This document shows, one piece after another, positions 11,466 through 22,600 of a stretch of 64,000 bases of DNA (its first letter is position 1; each line of letters opens with the position of its first letter). This DNA comes from Saccharomyces mikatae IFO 1815 (Eukaryota; Ascomycota; Saccharomycetes; Saccharomycetales; Saccharomycetaceae): the NCBI RefSeq assembly GCF_947241705.1, contig NC_079262.1, forward strand, positions 248,001 to 312,000, read 5' to 3'. The translations under genes were made by a program, and so were the position numbers. Below the pieces are notes generated by a model that saw only the letters and a program-made list of their open reading frames with translations, made no database searches and had not been told where the DNA came from.

Positions 11466-11794
11466 TCATTCGAAGAACACTTTAGGCGATAATTTATTCT
11501 ATAATTAAACTTTTTTCAATCAGGACTAGAAATATTAGAAGTCTCACGGCACTGACCATCAAATATTTCTCAATAATACCAAGTACTATTACCAGATCAA
11601 TTATTTTGTGACGCGGCGCCAGGTTAATCGTGTCGCACGAATAAGCGGGTAATAAACTGTCTTTTTTTCACGAATTGATTGAATTAGCAATAGGAACTTG
11701 TCGTGTAAGATTGGGAGTAAATAACGGAAAGGTACAGTATATAGTTACGTAGTGTTGAACTAAGACCGTCAATCGCAACAACTGTACGGATACA
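11466..11794. other. Divergent promoter YGL138C / SEC27
   Basis: This 329-bp region separates two divergently transcribed genes. It contains a GC-richer core near 11609-11652 that includes a perfect Reb1 heptamer. I see nothing else beyond promoter-like AT-rich DNA. Confidence 0.5.
11646..11652 (-). promoter_or_regulatory. Reb1 binding site
   Basis: CGGGTAA on the plus strand is the exact complement of the Reb1 core TTACCCG. It lies 149 bp before the SEC27 ATG in a divergent promoter, where Reb1 usually marks a nucleosome-depleted region. The site is seen directly; occupancy is inferred. Confidence 0.65.
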
Positions 11795-14692
11795 ATGAAG
11801 TTGGACATAAAGGTATGTTATCAGCGTGTTTCTAACGCAATTGTGAACAAGTTCAGAGAACTCATATGATTATGAATGATCTCGTTCGCGTTGAAGGCAA
11901 AGTTGAATCTTACCACAGCTGCCTTTTAGAACAAAAAGTTCAAGAAGTATGGTTACTAACAGAAACATTTTCAAATAAACGTATTTGCTGTTTGCATTAT
12001 TTTTATTTTTCATTTACGCTTATGATAGAAAACTTTTAGTAATAGATCCGATAGAGTCAAGGGTATTGATTTTCATCCAACTGAGCCATGGGTTCTAACA
12101 ACCTTGTACTCTGGCCGTGTTGAAATTTGGAACTATGAGACACAAATTGAGGTCAGATCTATCCAAGTCACCGAAACTCCTGTTAGAGCAGGTAAATTTA
12201 TTGCAAGAAAGAACTGGATAATTGTTGGTAGTGATGATTTTAGAATTAGAGTTTTCAATTACAATACCGGTGAAAAAGTTGTTGATTTCGAAGCTCATCC
12301 AGATTATATCCGTTCCATTGCTGTACATCCAACAAAACCTTATGTCTTATCCGGCAGTGATGATTTGACGGTTAAACTATGGAATTGGGAAAATAATTGG
12401 GCTTTAGAACAAACCTTTGAAGGTCACGAACATTTTGTGATGTGTGTTGCATTCAATCCAAAGGATCCTACTACATTTGCCTCGGGATGTTTGGATCGAA
12501 CTGTTAAAGTTTGGTCGTTGGGACAATCGACTCCAAATTTTACTTTGACTACAGGACAAGAAAGAGGTGTAAATTACGTCGATTATTACCCATTACCTGA
12601 CAAGCCTTATATGATTACTGCATCGGACGACTTAACTATCAAAATTTGGGATTACCAAACAAAGTCATGTGTAGCCACTCTAGAAGGCCACATGTCCAAT
12701 GTTTCTTTTGCAGTTTTCCATCCAACTTTACCGATCATAATTTCTGGCTCTGAAGATGGTACTCTGAAGATATGGAATTCTTCCACTTACAAGGTAGAAA
12801 AGACTTTAAACGTTGGTTTAGAAAGAAGTTGGTGCATTGCCACCCACCCTACAGGACGTAAAAATTATATTGCATCCGGGTTTGACAACGGTTTTACAGT
12901 ACTTTCCCTAGGAAACGATGAACCAACTTTATCACTTGATCCCGTTGGTAAGTTAGTATGGGCAGGCGGTAAAAATGCTGCAGCTTCTGATATTTTCACT
13001 GCTGTTATAAGAGGTAACGAAGAGGTTGAACAGGATGAACCACTAGCTCTACAAACTAAAGAACTGGGGTCTGTAGACGTTTTCCCTCAATCTTTAGCCC
13101 ATTCTCCAAACGGGAGGTTTGTTACAGTTGTGGGGGATGGTGAATACGTTATCTATACAGCTTTAGCCTGGAGAAATAAAGCGTTTGGTAAATGTCAAGA
13201 CTTCGTTTGGGGCCCAGATTCCAATAGTTATGCTTTAATTGACGAGACCGGGACAATAAAATACTACAAAAATTTCAAAGAAGTTACATCATGGTCGGTC
13301 CCCTTGCATTCTGCTATTGATAGACTATTTTCGGGTGCCTTGTTAGGTGTCAAATCTGACGGCTTTGTTTATTTCTTTGACTGGGATAACGGTACACTTG
13401 TGAGAAGAATTGATGTGAACGCTAAGGACGTGATTTGGTCTGACAATGGTGAACTAGTGATGATTGTTAACACCAACAATAGCGGTGATGAAGCCAACGG
13501 CTACACGTTATTATTCAATAGGGATGCTTACCTTGAAGCAGCAAATAATGGTAATATCGATGACTCGGAAGGTGTTGATGAAGCTTTTGACGTATTGTAT
13601 GAGTTGAACGAATCAGTTACGTCAGGTAAATGGGTTGGTGATGTTTTCATATTTACTACGGTTACTAATAGGTTAAATTACTTTGTTGGTGGTAAGACTT
13701 ATAATTTAGCCCATTACACAAAGGAAATGTATCTGTTAGGCTATTTGGCACGTGATAATAAGGTATATTTAGCAGATAGAGAGGTGCATGTTTATGGTTA
13801 TGAAATATCTTTAGAGGTCCTTGAGTTCCAAACACTGACTTTGAGAGGAGAAATTGAGGAAGCTATCGAAAATGTTCTTCCAAATGTTGAAGGTAAGGAT
13901 TCTTTGACAAAAATAGCTAGATTTTTAGAAGGCCAAGAGTACTATGAAGAAGCATTAAATGTCTCACCCGACCAAGATCAAAAATTCGAATTAGCATTAA
14001 AAGTCGGTCAACTTTCTCTAGCTCGTGATTTGTTGACAGATGAAAGTGCAGAGATGAGATGGAGATCACTGGGTGATGCGTCTTTACAAAGGTTTAATTT
14101 TAAGCTTGCCATTGAAGCGTTCACAAAGGCACATGATCTAGAATCTTTATTCCTATTGCATTCATCTTTCAATAACAAAGAAGGATTGGTGGCCTTGGCT
14201 AAGGATGCAGAAACAGCTGGTAAGTTCAACCTGGCTTTCAATGCATATTGGGTCGCGGGTGACATAGAAGGTGCTAAAGATCTTCTGGTCAAATCTGAAA
14301 GATTCTCTGAAGCCGCTTTTCTAGGATCGACGTATGGTTTAGGTGATAATGAAGTTGATGATGTTGTTAAAAAATGGAAACAATATTTGATACTTCATAA
14401 TAAAAAGGCCGTATCAGAAAGAGTTTGTGAGGCCGAAGGTTTACCAAGCTCTTCGAGCCCAGCCGATGCTCAACCACTAATTGATTTAGATTCCACTCCA
14501 ACACCAAAACAAGCATTCGAAAACGAAAATGCTGAAGCCGAAGAGAGCGAGTTGAAAGAATCCAATTTGGAAGAAGCTAAAGTTGAAGGAGAAGAAGAAA
14601 ATACTTCACAAAAACAAGAAAAAGAACATGAACATGAACAACAGTTAGAGCAAGGAGAGGTTGTACCAGAACCGGCAGAAGAAGAGAGCTAA
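11795..14692 (+). CDS. SEC27: Sec27, beta'-COP subunit of COPI (spliced)
   Basis: Beta-prime COP of the coatomer coat, needed for Golgi-to-ER and intra-Golgi transport; it binds KKxx cargo signals and ubiquitin through its WD40 propellers. Two exons: 11795-11812 (six codons, MKLDIK) and 12029-14692. Splicing restores KTFSNRSDRVKGIDFHP ahead of the first WD repeat, giving 893 residues. Several WD repeats are plain, for example GSDDLTVKLWNW and GSEDGTLKIWNS, followed by a second propeller and an alpha-solenoid. The C-terminus is a long Glu-rich tail ending EPAEEES. That tail differs clearly from the S. cerevisiae version I remember (889 residues), while the propellers are nearly unchanged. It converges on MRM2. 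Confidence 0.96.
11813..12028 (+). other. SEC27: Spliceosomal intron of SEC27
   Basis: This 216-nt intron interrupts the gene after six codons. It starts with the consensus GTATGT, has a perfect branch-point TACTAAC at 11954-11960, and ends ..ATAG at 12028. The branch point is 68 nt from the 3' splice site. Joining the exons keeps the frame and yields the expected Sec27 N-terminus, which is the main evidence. It is the only confident mRNA intron in the window. Confidence 0.96.
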
Positions 14693-14753
14693 CCACCCCG
14701 TGTAAGACAAACAAAGAACTAATCAACGAATGAAAAAACATCTCTAATGGATG

Positions 14754-14791
<38 letters not shown>
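14754..14791. repeat. (AT)n(GT)n compound microsatellite
   Basis: About ten AT units run directly into about nine GT units in the short 3' spacer between the convergent SEC27 and MRM2 genes. It is probably length-variable between strains, and the AT part may overlap the 3'-end signals of both genes. Confidence 0.9.
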
Positions 14792-14869
14792 ATTTACACA
14801 TGTACCTCTTTTTACTTATTTGCGACAAGTGCAAAAATAAACAAAACCTTCTCGCAACATAACACACCA

Positions 14870-15829
14870 TCAGTTACTAAAAACGTCCAGTTTATCTATA
14901 TTTCTTTTCTTTCTCAATCCGATATAGTATGTTTCTTTCGATTCATTTCTTGAAGCTTCTGGTTTGAACTTGTAGACATCATTGAAAACCGCCTCCATCC
15001 TTTTCTTAAACAAATTTTCTTCTTCGCCTGTATACAGCTTACAAGCAAATGAGCCCAAGGGTCGTAATAAATCTATAGCTGTAATCAACGCGGCGTCACA
15101 CAAATCAATAGATTGATAGTGATCTCTTATACTGACACCAGATGTATTAGCCATCCTAAAATAAGCTTGATTAGTAATGTTATTCCAAAAACCGGTTGTC
15201 TGGGGCCAGGGTTCATACATATCGCTTATAACTATATCAACTGGGAATTTTTCCCGTTCTTTTAAGGTGCTATTCGTTCTAGAAGTATCATAACTGTCAT
15301 CTGAAGTGAAAATCTCGCGGTATAATTCTGTATCTTTAACGTGGGTTAGTTCCTCCTCGAGCATATTCTGGAAGTAACCATGGTCTTTATGCAGCTCATC
15401 GTGCCTATTTAATTGAAAATGCTTTGAAAAGAATAGCCGTATAAGATCATGAGTTCTCTTAGCCAGGATGTTAGCTTGGATCGAATTCACGCCGTGCGGT
15501 GGTTCGCAAGGTAGAATATCAACACCCAAAATCATTGAACTGGGCGAACATCTTTGTCGTGCTACCTGAGACCAAGCCCCAGGAGCATACCCAAGATCCA
15601 GTATCCTCTGATTTGGCGTATTTTTATTGAAAATCCTGTACTTATCATCAATCTGCATAAGCTTGAATGCGGCTCGAGATCTCAAATTTTGTACTTTGGC
15701 CTCTTTTGTATAAGGATCCCCTTGTTGTCTACTCAGCCATCTGTTTCGTGAATTGGAATTATACCGTATATATATTCGCCCCAGAGAAGAAAATTTGTTA
15801 CTCTTGATACGGTTGTGCACTAAAAGCAT
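14870..15829 (-). CDS. MRM2: Mrm2, mitochondrial 21S rRNA 2'-O-methyltransferase
   Basis: FtsJ/RrmJ-type methyltransferase that modifies the peptidyl-transferase loop (Um2791 in yeast numbering) of mitochondrial 21S rRNA. The frame is open from a TTG at 15844, but the first ATG is at 15829 (MLLVHNRIK), giving 319 residues. The basic Ser/Arg/Asn-rich start (GRIYIRYNSNSRNRW) suits a mitochondrial presequence. The SAM-binding motif LDLGYAPGAWSQVA is present. The FtsJ catalytic K-D-K-E tetrad can be read at SRAAFKL, ISDMYEPW, FACKLYTG and KETYYIGL. Compared with bacterial RrmJ there is an insertion of about 80 residues (HFQLNRHDELHKDH onward), a known feature of the yeast protein. Confidence 0.93.
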   Translation of the reverse strand: MLLVHNRIKSNKFSSLGRIYIRYNSNSRNRWLSRQQGDPYTKEAKVQNLRSRAAFKLMQIDDKYRIFNKNTPNQRILDLGYAPGAWSQVARQRCSPSSMILGVDILPCEPPHGVNSIQANILAKRTHDLIRLFFSKHFQLNRHDELHKDHGYFQNMLEEELTHVKDTELYREIFTSDDSYDTSRTNSTLKEREKFPVDIVISDMYEPWPQTTGFWNNITNQAYFRMANTSGVSIRDHYQSIDLCDAALITAIDLLRPLGSFACKLYTGEEENLFKKRMEAVFNDVYKFKPEASRNESKETYYIGLRKKRNIDKLDVFSN

Positions 15830-16576
15830 GATAGAACTTTTCAACTCATAAAAGTAACCATTACATTCAAGCTCTTGTAAGCCTTTCTAATATTGCTGTT
15901 GACTTACATGTATATTCAGGATTTACATTTTTCTCTCATTGGCGGACAAGCATGGTCCGAACGTAACTCTTTTAGAAGGAACAGCTGGTAAAGGAATCGT
16001 ATGAAAATCTTGAAACGCATATAACTTTCTCTTGACAGAACAAATTGCGTGATCACGGTTTTATTGAGAAAACTGGAGCATTGGGAAATACAGTAGATAA
16101 GTCAATGGAGCATCTTGTTTCAATGCTAAGATGAGGAGAACATTTCGATATCAATTTACTTCACTATCATGCCCATAAAGCTAGGATAATTTAGGAAATG
16201 TGGACATAGTTATCTCGTTGACCTCATCACTGGTGTTTATATGAATAACGCTGTATCGTGAAACGTTAAAATTTCCGTGCTTTTACATCCATGCATCCTT
16301 TGATATGTACGGGTGCAGTTATCACAATTTGAATTTGTTTTTCTCGGAGAATCTTTATGAAAAACTTTCTAAAATCAAGACAAGAAGTTCGAGAAAATAG
16401 GACGCAAGAGTAACAACGGCGAGTTTGAACAAAGACACTTAGTACATCTTCGTAGCACTTCTAAAGTGATTCTTATCTTGTGGTAAACTTAGAGTTAAAG
16501 AAAAAATCTCCATTGAAATAGTCGCAAGCCTCACGGACCACCAAATACTTTGGAAGACTAATTACATATCAAAGAA
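15830..16576. other. Divergent promoter MRM2 / RPL1B
   Basis: This 747-bp intergenic region is dominated by the RPL1B promoter: two Rap1-type sites near 16285-16315 followed by T-rich and A-rich DNA up to the RPL1B ATG. The MRM2-proximal half shows no motif that I recognise, and there is no RNA gene. Confidence 0.5.
16285..16315. promoter_or_regulatory. RPL1B: Paired Rap1 sites of RPL1B
   Basis: Two Rap1-like sequences lie 20 bp apart, about 260-290 bp before the ATG. ACATCCATGCAT at 16285-16296 has one mismatch to the CACCCRNRCAT core. ATGTACGGGTG at 16305-16315 is a perfect match on the opposite strand (CACCCGTACAT). Paired Rap1 sites at this distance are the classic arrangement for yeast ribosomal protein genes, where they recruit Fhl1/Ifh1 and Sfp1. 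Confidence 0.8.
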
Positions 16577-17230
16577 ATGTCCAAGATCACTTCTTCTCAA
16601 GTCAGAGAACACGTCAAGGAATTGTTGAAGTACTCCAACGAAACTAAGAAGAGAAACTTCTTGGAAACCGTCGAACTTCAAGTCGGTTTGAAGAACTATG
16701 ACCCTCAAAGAGACAAGCGTTTCTCTGGTTCTTTGAAATTGCCAAACTGTCCAAGACCAAACATGTCCATCTGTATCTTCGGTGATGCTTTCGATGTTGA
16801 CAGAGCTAAGTCTTGTGGTGTTGATGCCATGTCCGTTGATGACTTGAAGAAGTTGAACAAGAACAAGAAGTTGATCAAGAAGTTGTCCAAGAAATACAAC
16901 GCTTTCATCGCTTCCGAAGTCTTGATCAAGCAAGTTCCAAGACTATTGGGTCCTCAATTGTCCAAGGCTGGTAAGTTCCCAACTCCAGTTTCCCACAACG
17001 ATGACTTGTACGGTAAGGTCACTGATGTCAGATCTACCATCAAGTTCCAATTGAAGAAGGTCTTGTGTTTAGCTGTTGCTGTCGGTAACGTTGAAATGGA
17101 AGAAGACGTTTTGGTTAACCAAATCTTGATGTCTGTTAACTTCTTCGTTTCTTTGTTGAAGAAGAACTGGCAAAATGTTGGTTCCTTGGTCGTTAAGTCC
17201 TCCATGGGTCCAGCTTTCAGATTGTATTAA
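16577..17230 (+). CDS. RPL1B: Large-subunit ribosomal protein uL1 (Rpl1b)
   Basis: Component of the L1 stalk of the 60S ribosome, which moves with deacylated tRNA at the E site. The 217-residue protein ([20 protein letters not shown]) has the full length of eukaryotic uL1 and looks unchanged from the yeast protein I know. Codon use is extremely biased (AAG, GGT, GCT, TTG, GAA), as in very highly expressed yeast genes and unlike its neighbours. A paralog RPL1A encodes the same protein elsewhere; synteny with YGL135W identifies this copy as RPL1B. There is no intron. The start context AAAGAAATG has A at -3. Confidence 0.97.
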
Positions 17231-17631
17231 TCGCTTCTACAGTTGATCTATACATATATCTCTGTCTTTAACTATCTTTTTTAGTACATACGACCCATAA
17301 CTCATACGTAGTAAAAGTGTTATTGCATAGTTTTAGCCAAATACTTCTATATGCGAAGTATTTCTTCTTTTCGGGGAAGTCGGAGTAGATTGTACCGGTC
17401 CGATTTCTTACATTGAATATCATGCCATTTTCCCTTTTTTCCTCAGTGACTATGGGGCGATGAATAACTTCAAGCTTGGTTGGTCGTCAGAAAGCCACCA
17501 AGTAAATTTCTAGATATATTTATTTGAACAGCGGTATGTTTTACTGCTTGATCAGTTCGACCATTGACATACTCTATAACTCATTGTTCCCATAGCATAG
17601 CTATTCTATGCATCAATAGAATATTCGCAAG
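17231..17631. other. Intergenic RPL1B to PCL10
   Basis: This 401-bp spacer between two tandem genes carries the RPL1B 3' end (TATACATATATC region just after the stop) and the PCL10 promoter. No ORF, repeat or strong transcription-factor consensus was recognised. Confidence 0.45.
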
Positions 17632-18945
17632 ATGAATATGACTAAAAACAAAACCACTAGTATAGAGGAGTTTGACGATAATGATGATGATATACGTCCT
17701 GTTAGTTTGGGAGCTGTGGACGATTTTAATACTGCATTCGAGCTACCTTTGAAACCGAAGTTTCTACAGAGTGAAAATTTCTCAGACCTAACAAGTGAAT
17801 GGGAACAGTCTAGATCAAATACACCTGGCCTGTTCAACAGCATGACTGAAAAAGTTCAGTCACACAGTGTAGCGGATTTTTCAAGAAATAGAACACATGT
17901 AGAGCAACTTTTGCAATCTGCCAATGAAATGAACAACTACTTGTCACAGAATATTGAAAGCATAAACAGTTTTCAGGTGGGTTTATTAAATGGAGGGAAA
18001 GGGTTGTATAGTTCGATGATTGACGATTCGAGCGCATGTATTAATGGAACCAATTTGAGTTCGACGTCTAACTTTGGCCTAAGTGACGATGAGCTAGAGG
18101 ATACTACAGGCTGTACAAGTTCCATCTTTGATAAAGACCTTTTACGCCAACAGAATGTGTCAAAAATACCTCGCCGTAAATCTTCACTTTTTAAACCTTC
18201 AGCTGCTAGGTTTGAAATAGGTGATTGTAGAGATGTTGAGGAGCACGATATTGAAGAATCCCATTTTTCTGAATGTAGCAGCATAGCAAGCTTTGATATA
18301 GGGGGGCTGCATATTAGTCCACCACATGATCATGAAAAAGACCATGAAAAACCTGATTTGGAAAGCCAAAACCCACTGCTATGTGGCATATCTGGTGACG
18401 TTGAAGTGCCCCATATACCGGTTGGTGAAGCTCTAGAAAACCTTAAGCGAACAATAGATCTATTACTAAAGCTCAGTAACAATAAGAGCTGCATCGGTTC
18501 TAATAGTGGAATGGAGAAGAAAGAATACGCAAATTTTTACATGAAGAGTAAACCATCCTTGTCATCTGTAGATTTCCTCAAGAGAATTCAAGACAAATGT
18601 AAATATGAGCCAACTGTTTACCTCGTGGCAATGTTTTTAATTGAAATGCTCTTTCTAACGAGAAATAAAAACGGTGATGATGGTTTGCAATTAAAACGTA
18701 AACTGAAAGAGAAGGAGGTGCACAGAGTGATAATAGCAGCTGTTAGGTTGAGCACAAAACTATTAGAGGATTACGTTCACTCACATGAGTATTTTAGCAA
18801 AGTATGTGGAATTTCAAAGCGTCTTTTAACTAAGTTAGAAGTCAGCTTATTGATTTGTTTGTGCAATAATGAACTGATGATCAGCAATAAAAAGCTGGCT
18901 GCCTCTCAATTTGTTCTGAATGAACTGCTGTCTTGTTGTAAATAG
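17632..18945 (+). CDS. PCL10: Pcl10, Pho85 cyclin controlling glycogen synthase
   Basis: Cyclin partner of the Pho85 kinase that directs phosphorylation and down-regulation of glycogen synthase Gsy2. The 437-residue protein starts at the ATG at 17632 (MNMTKNKTTSIEEFDDNDDD). The N-terminal 270 residues are acidic and Ser-rich and probably disordered, with PRRKSSLFKPSAARFEIGD as a conserved-looking basic island. The C-terminal part (from about FLKRIQDKCKYEPTVYL) is the Pcl-type cyclin box with the LLTKLEVSLLICL helix. Pcl8 is its paralog; position downstream of RPL1B selects PCL10. Confidence 0.92.
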   Translation: MNMTKNKTTSIEEFDDNDDDIRPVSLGAVDDFNTAFELPLKPKFLQSENFSDLTSEWEQSRSNTPGLFNSMTEKVQSHSVADFSRNRTHVEQLLQSANEMNNYLSQNIESINSFQVGLLNGGKGLYSSMIDDSSACINGTNLSSTSNFGLSDDELEDTTGCTSSIFDKDLLRQQNVSKIPRRKSSLFKPSAARFEIGDCRDVEEHDIEESHFSECSSIASFDIGGLHISPPHDHEKDHEKPDLESQNPLLCGISGDVEVPHIPVGEALENLKRTIDLLLKLSNNKSCIGSNSGMEKKEYANFYMKSKPSLSSVDFLKRIQDKCKYEPTVYLVAMFLIEMLFLTRNKNGDDGLQLKRKLKEKEVHRVIIAAVRLSTKLLEDYVHSHEYFSKVCGISKRLLTKLEVSLLICLCNNELMISNKKLAASQFVLNELLSCCK

Positions 18946-19677
18946 TTGATACAAATACTTACGTAACTATTTTAATGAATTAACGAAGGATGCCCTACCA
19001 AGAACAGTATAAGCTACACGATACGTATGAACTGTGAATAAACCAGAATGAATTTCGCCGGTTCGCAGCAGTGTGAACCTGTATTTGATACTCATACCAG
19101 TATTGAATCTTTCCTAGGTGGTTTAACCTGCTTCCTCATATTCTCGGGATACTGCATAGAAGTACCAAATTTATGTGCTTCTATTAAACACTCATTAACT
19201 CTATGGTTCGAACAAATGTATATTTGCCTATATATCTCCTTTCATCACTTATGAATTGTTTTACCTTCGAATGGAATTTTTTCGTGGTTTTGTTTCAATG
19301 AGTTTATTATCCATTTTTAACGTGGTGAAAAACCCGAAATGAAAAATAATAAAGGAAAATTATGGAGGAGAAAAAGTGTAGAAATAGGAAAAAAAATAAA
19401 AAGGATAATACCGATTAGAAAATTCCTCTTTCTTGCTCTTCTTCCTTTCTTTGTTGTTCTTGTAAAAATTTCTAGAAGACCGTGCAATATTATATACGTG
19501 AACATTTACTAGGCTGCAGACATTTTCAACCGACATTTGACAGATCACGCTTAATAATTGTTGCAGATAAGTATATACATCAAGGTTTTTACACTTACTA
19601 TAACATTTTCATTCAAGAAATAAGGAAAAGGAAAAAATAACAGTAGGAAAGAAATAAAGGAATCCTTTGATAAAGCC
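18946..19677. other. Intergenic PCL10 to ITC1
   Basis: This 732-bp spacer contains a 68-codon ATG frame at 19048-19254 (MNFAGSQQCEP), in the area where S. cerevisiae has a dubious ORF (YGL132W). Its composition (late Cys, Ile and Phe-rich stretch, ending in SFHHL) is not gene-like to me. The remainder is A-rich on the plus strand toward ITC1, including purine-rich runs just before the start codon. Confidence 0.45.
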
Positions 19678-22600
19678 ATGGTTTTATATAAAAGGAAGCC
19701 TATATTACTTCCTGATCCAAAGCCTTTACCATTGGATTTGAATGTGCAGGTATGGCATATTGAAGAAACTGGCGAGTGGTTTCCTAGTTACGAAGAATTT
19801 CTGGAAAGGTTTGATTTTTACACCCGTCACCATTTCACATGTGAAATCACAGGTACCTCGTGCCTGACGTTCTTTCAAGCTCTGGATAGTGAAGAGACAC
19901 AATTTAAATATGTTGAAGACAGGTTCCCATTGAAGTTGAGAGAACCTGTAGCAAGATTTTTACATTTTAATGGAATAAGAAGATTAGACGCATTAGTAGA
20001 GAAAGTTTACGCAAGGTTCAAGAATGATTTTTTTCCAGGAGAAGTGGTTTATTTACGTAAACAAAAGGATGCTTCTACTACAAGTTCCAATTCCCAGCAA
20101 GGTACTCCTCAACCTGATGACATGGCTGAAAAGAATAGCATCAGCAATCCTGCCGCACCTCAATATCAGTATCAAAAACGGTATATAATCAAAGAAAAAG
20201 TACAATTCAACGCAACAATAAATCCAGAGACCAAAGAAATTGTGATGCCTGCCCATACTAAATACATGCTGATAGAAGAGGCAGCTTCGAGCAACAAATC
20301 CTTTATAGTCGATCAAGGACAAATTTACAGGGATCGTTCTACTTTCACTAAACATCTAATTAAGTGTTTTTTCAAGATTACTTTACAGAGAGCGTCTTCA
20401 AAGATGGGTGCACCTTGGTGTGTGAAGCCAGAGTATTTAGCGATGTATGGCTTGACCATGGACTGGCCAAAAGATATGTTAAAATATAAAGAAGACGAAC
20501 CTGTCGCAACTAAATGTACCAATAGTGCCAATGTTTCATCACCAGAGAACGAAAAGAACAAACGTCAAAGTAAATCATCGGGTAAAAATAACTCTTCAAG
20601 TGACATTTGTAGTAAAAAAGAACCCAAAAAGAAGAGAAAGCAAACAGAAACAACCACTATTGATAATAACTTTTCGGAAGAAGATAAGAAGAAGAACAAT
20701 AATATGTCGGCAGACAACAACAATAGAAAGAGAAGGAAGGAGGCAGATGAGGAATCCAAGGAGGAAAACCTCGAGACCGCTCCTATACAGACAAATCCGG
20801 AGACTCCGACTATAACAATAACAAGCATAATGGATGACTTAGCGTTGCCATATCAACATCCGCCAAATATCTTTCCAAACTTAACATACTATAATGAAAA
20901 GTTGGAATGCGTTTCATTGGGTTTTAGTGATAATTCCAGACCATTCAATTTTTTCGGAAAATTATTACAAGCTTACCAATTCTTGAATACATTCGGTTCA
21001 AGAATTTACTTATCCCATTTTAGCCTTGACCAATTCATCACTTCTTTGAAATGCACGGACCCATATGAGTTGAAGGGTGAAGTTGTTTTTGTGAATATCA
21101 GAACTCAAACATCTGAAGGACGAAACGATAAAGATGAGAGTATACCACTGAAAATGGAGAAGGAGGATATTATTAACGGCAATACTAAAAACTCAAGCAA
21201 TTGGCAAAGAAATTCGCACATCCGCGATTTGATAATGAAAAGAAATTCCAGTAAGGTTGAGTACAAGATTGTAAATGATGACCCAGCAACGGATGATGTG
21301 CTTGATAATATCAATCACAATGGCTCTGCCCTTCTCATTGAAGTTTTTACCGCACTACTACGTTTGTTTATCGATGAATATGGCGATTGGAATTGCATAG
21401 TTGTTGAGGACTGGATAATAGATAACAGAGGAATATTAACAGAAAAAGAAAAAGAAAAAGAAGGGCAGATAGTGCAACAGCAGAATTCTGACGGGTACTC
21501 TGTACAGGATACGGAAAAGTGTGGTAATCAAAAAAACACATTAAAGGGTGACACAACGGAGAATGAAAGGATGTACAATGTTAACGCTGAAATTAAGTCA
21601 GAACATGAATCAGATGCTGGATCCGATTCTGACTCCGAAGTAATAAATCCCCAATTAGAAAAATGTTTGAACTACCGTAATGTCAGCTGGACAGAACGTT
21701 TAACGAAAAGACAGTTCAACAACAGTTACTGGCTCATAATTTTACTAGGTGTCTTACAAGATAGCAGGCATCTGCCAATGTATACACGGTTTATTGATTC
21801 TTTCATCGAAAAGATCTTACCTGAAGATATATCAGCAACACAATTGCCCAAACAACTTTGGAGAAACTTTTGCCGAAAACTATCCTTCAATGACAAAATC
21901 AATGCATTATGGGTACTTATAGACCTCGTGTCGCATTTTTCTCCCGATATTAAAGCTGCTGTAGACGATTCCATGGAACTATGCGGTCAAATTCGTAGTG
22001 AAAGATTCAAAGTTGCAAGAGAGTTGAAGACAGAGGCAGTCGTACTAAGTAACCTTCAAAGCGACCTGCAGACAATTCAAGAAGAGTTAACTAAAACAGT
22101 TAAGAACATTTCATCGACCGATGAATCCAGTAAAAGATATGAATCAATTGATACATCAGTCCTTGAAAAAAAGCAAAAGTTGATCGAAGAACAGGATAAA
22201 AAAGTGCAGGCTTTACAATCCGATAAAAACTTTCTCGATAATTGTCTTTTCGAGAACGATTTGCAAAGACTAAAACCGTTGGGTTTGGATCGATATGGGA
22301 ACAGGTATTTTTGGCTAGACCACAATGGTGTACCATGTCATCAAGGCTCTGCTGATATAGGTGAAGCACTTAAGGGTAATAATGGTTTGAGTTATCAGTC
22401 CGGTCGTTTGTTTATTCAAGGCCCTAGAGCGTCATCGGCAAAATTCTTTTTGAACGTCACTGATGAACAGTTAGGTGATTGGCAAAAGATCAGAAACTGC
22501 AAAGGAACATCTGAGGCAACTAAAGAAATTTTTGGAATATTCAAAACTAAATCGGGATCTTATAATTACGTAGAAAATGGAATAGAGACCGAACTATTGG

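Noticed and set aside
19048-19254. 68-codon ATG frame upstream of ITC1
   Set aside because: It sits where S. cerevisiae has a dubious ORF. Its length is within chance expectation and its composition is not gene-like, so it is only mentioned under the intergenic entry.
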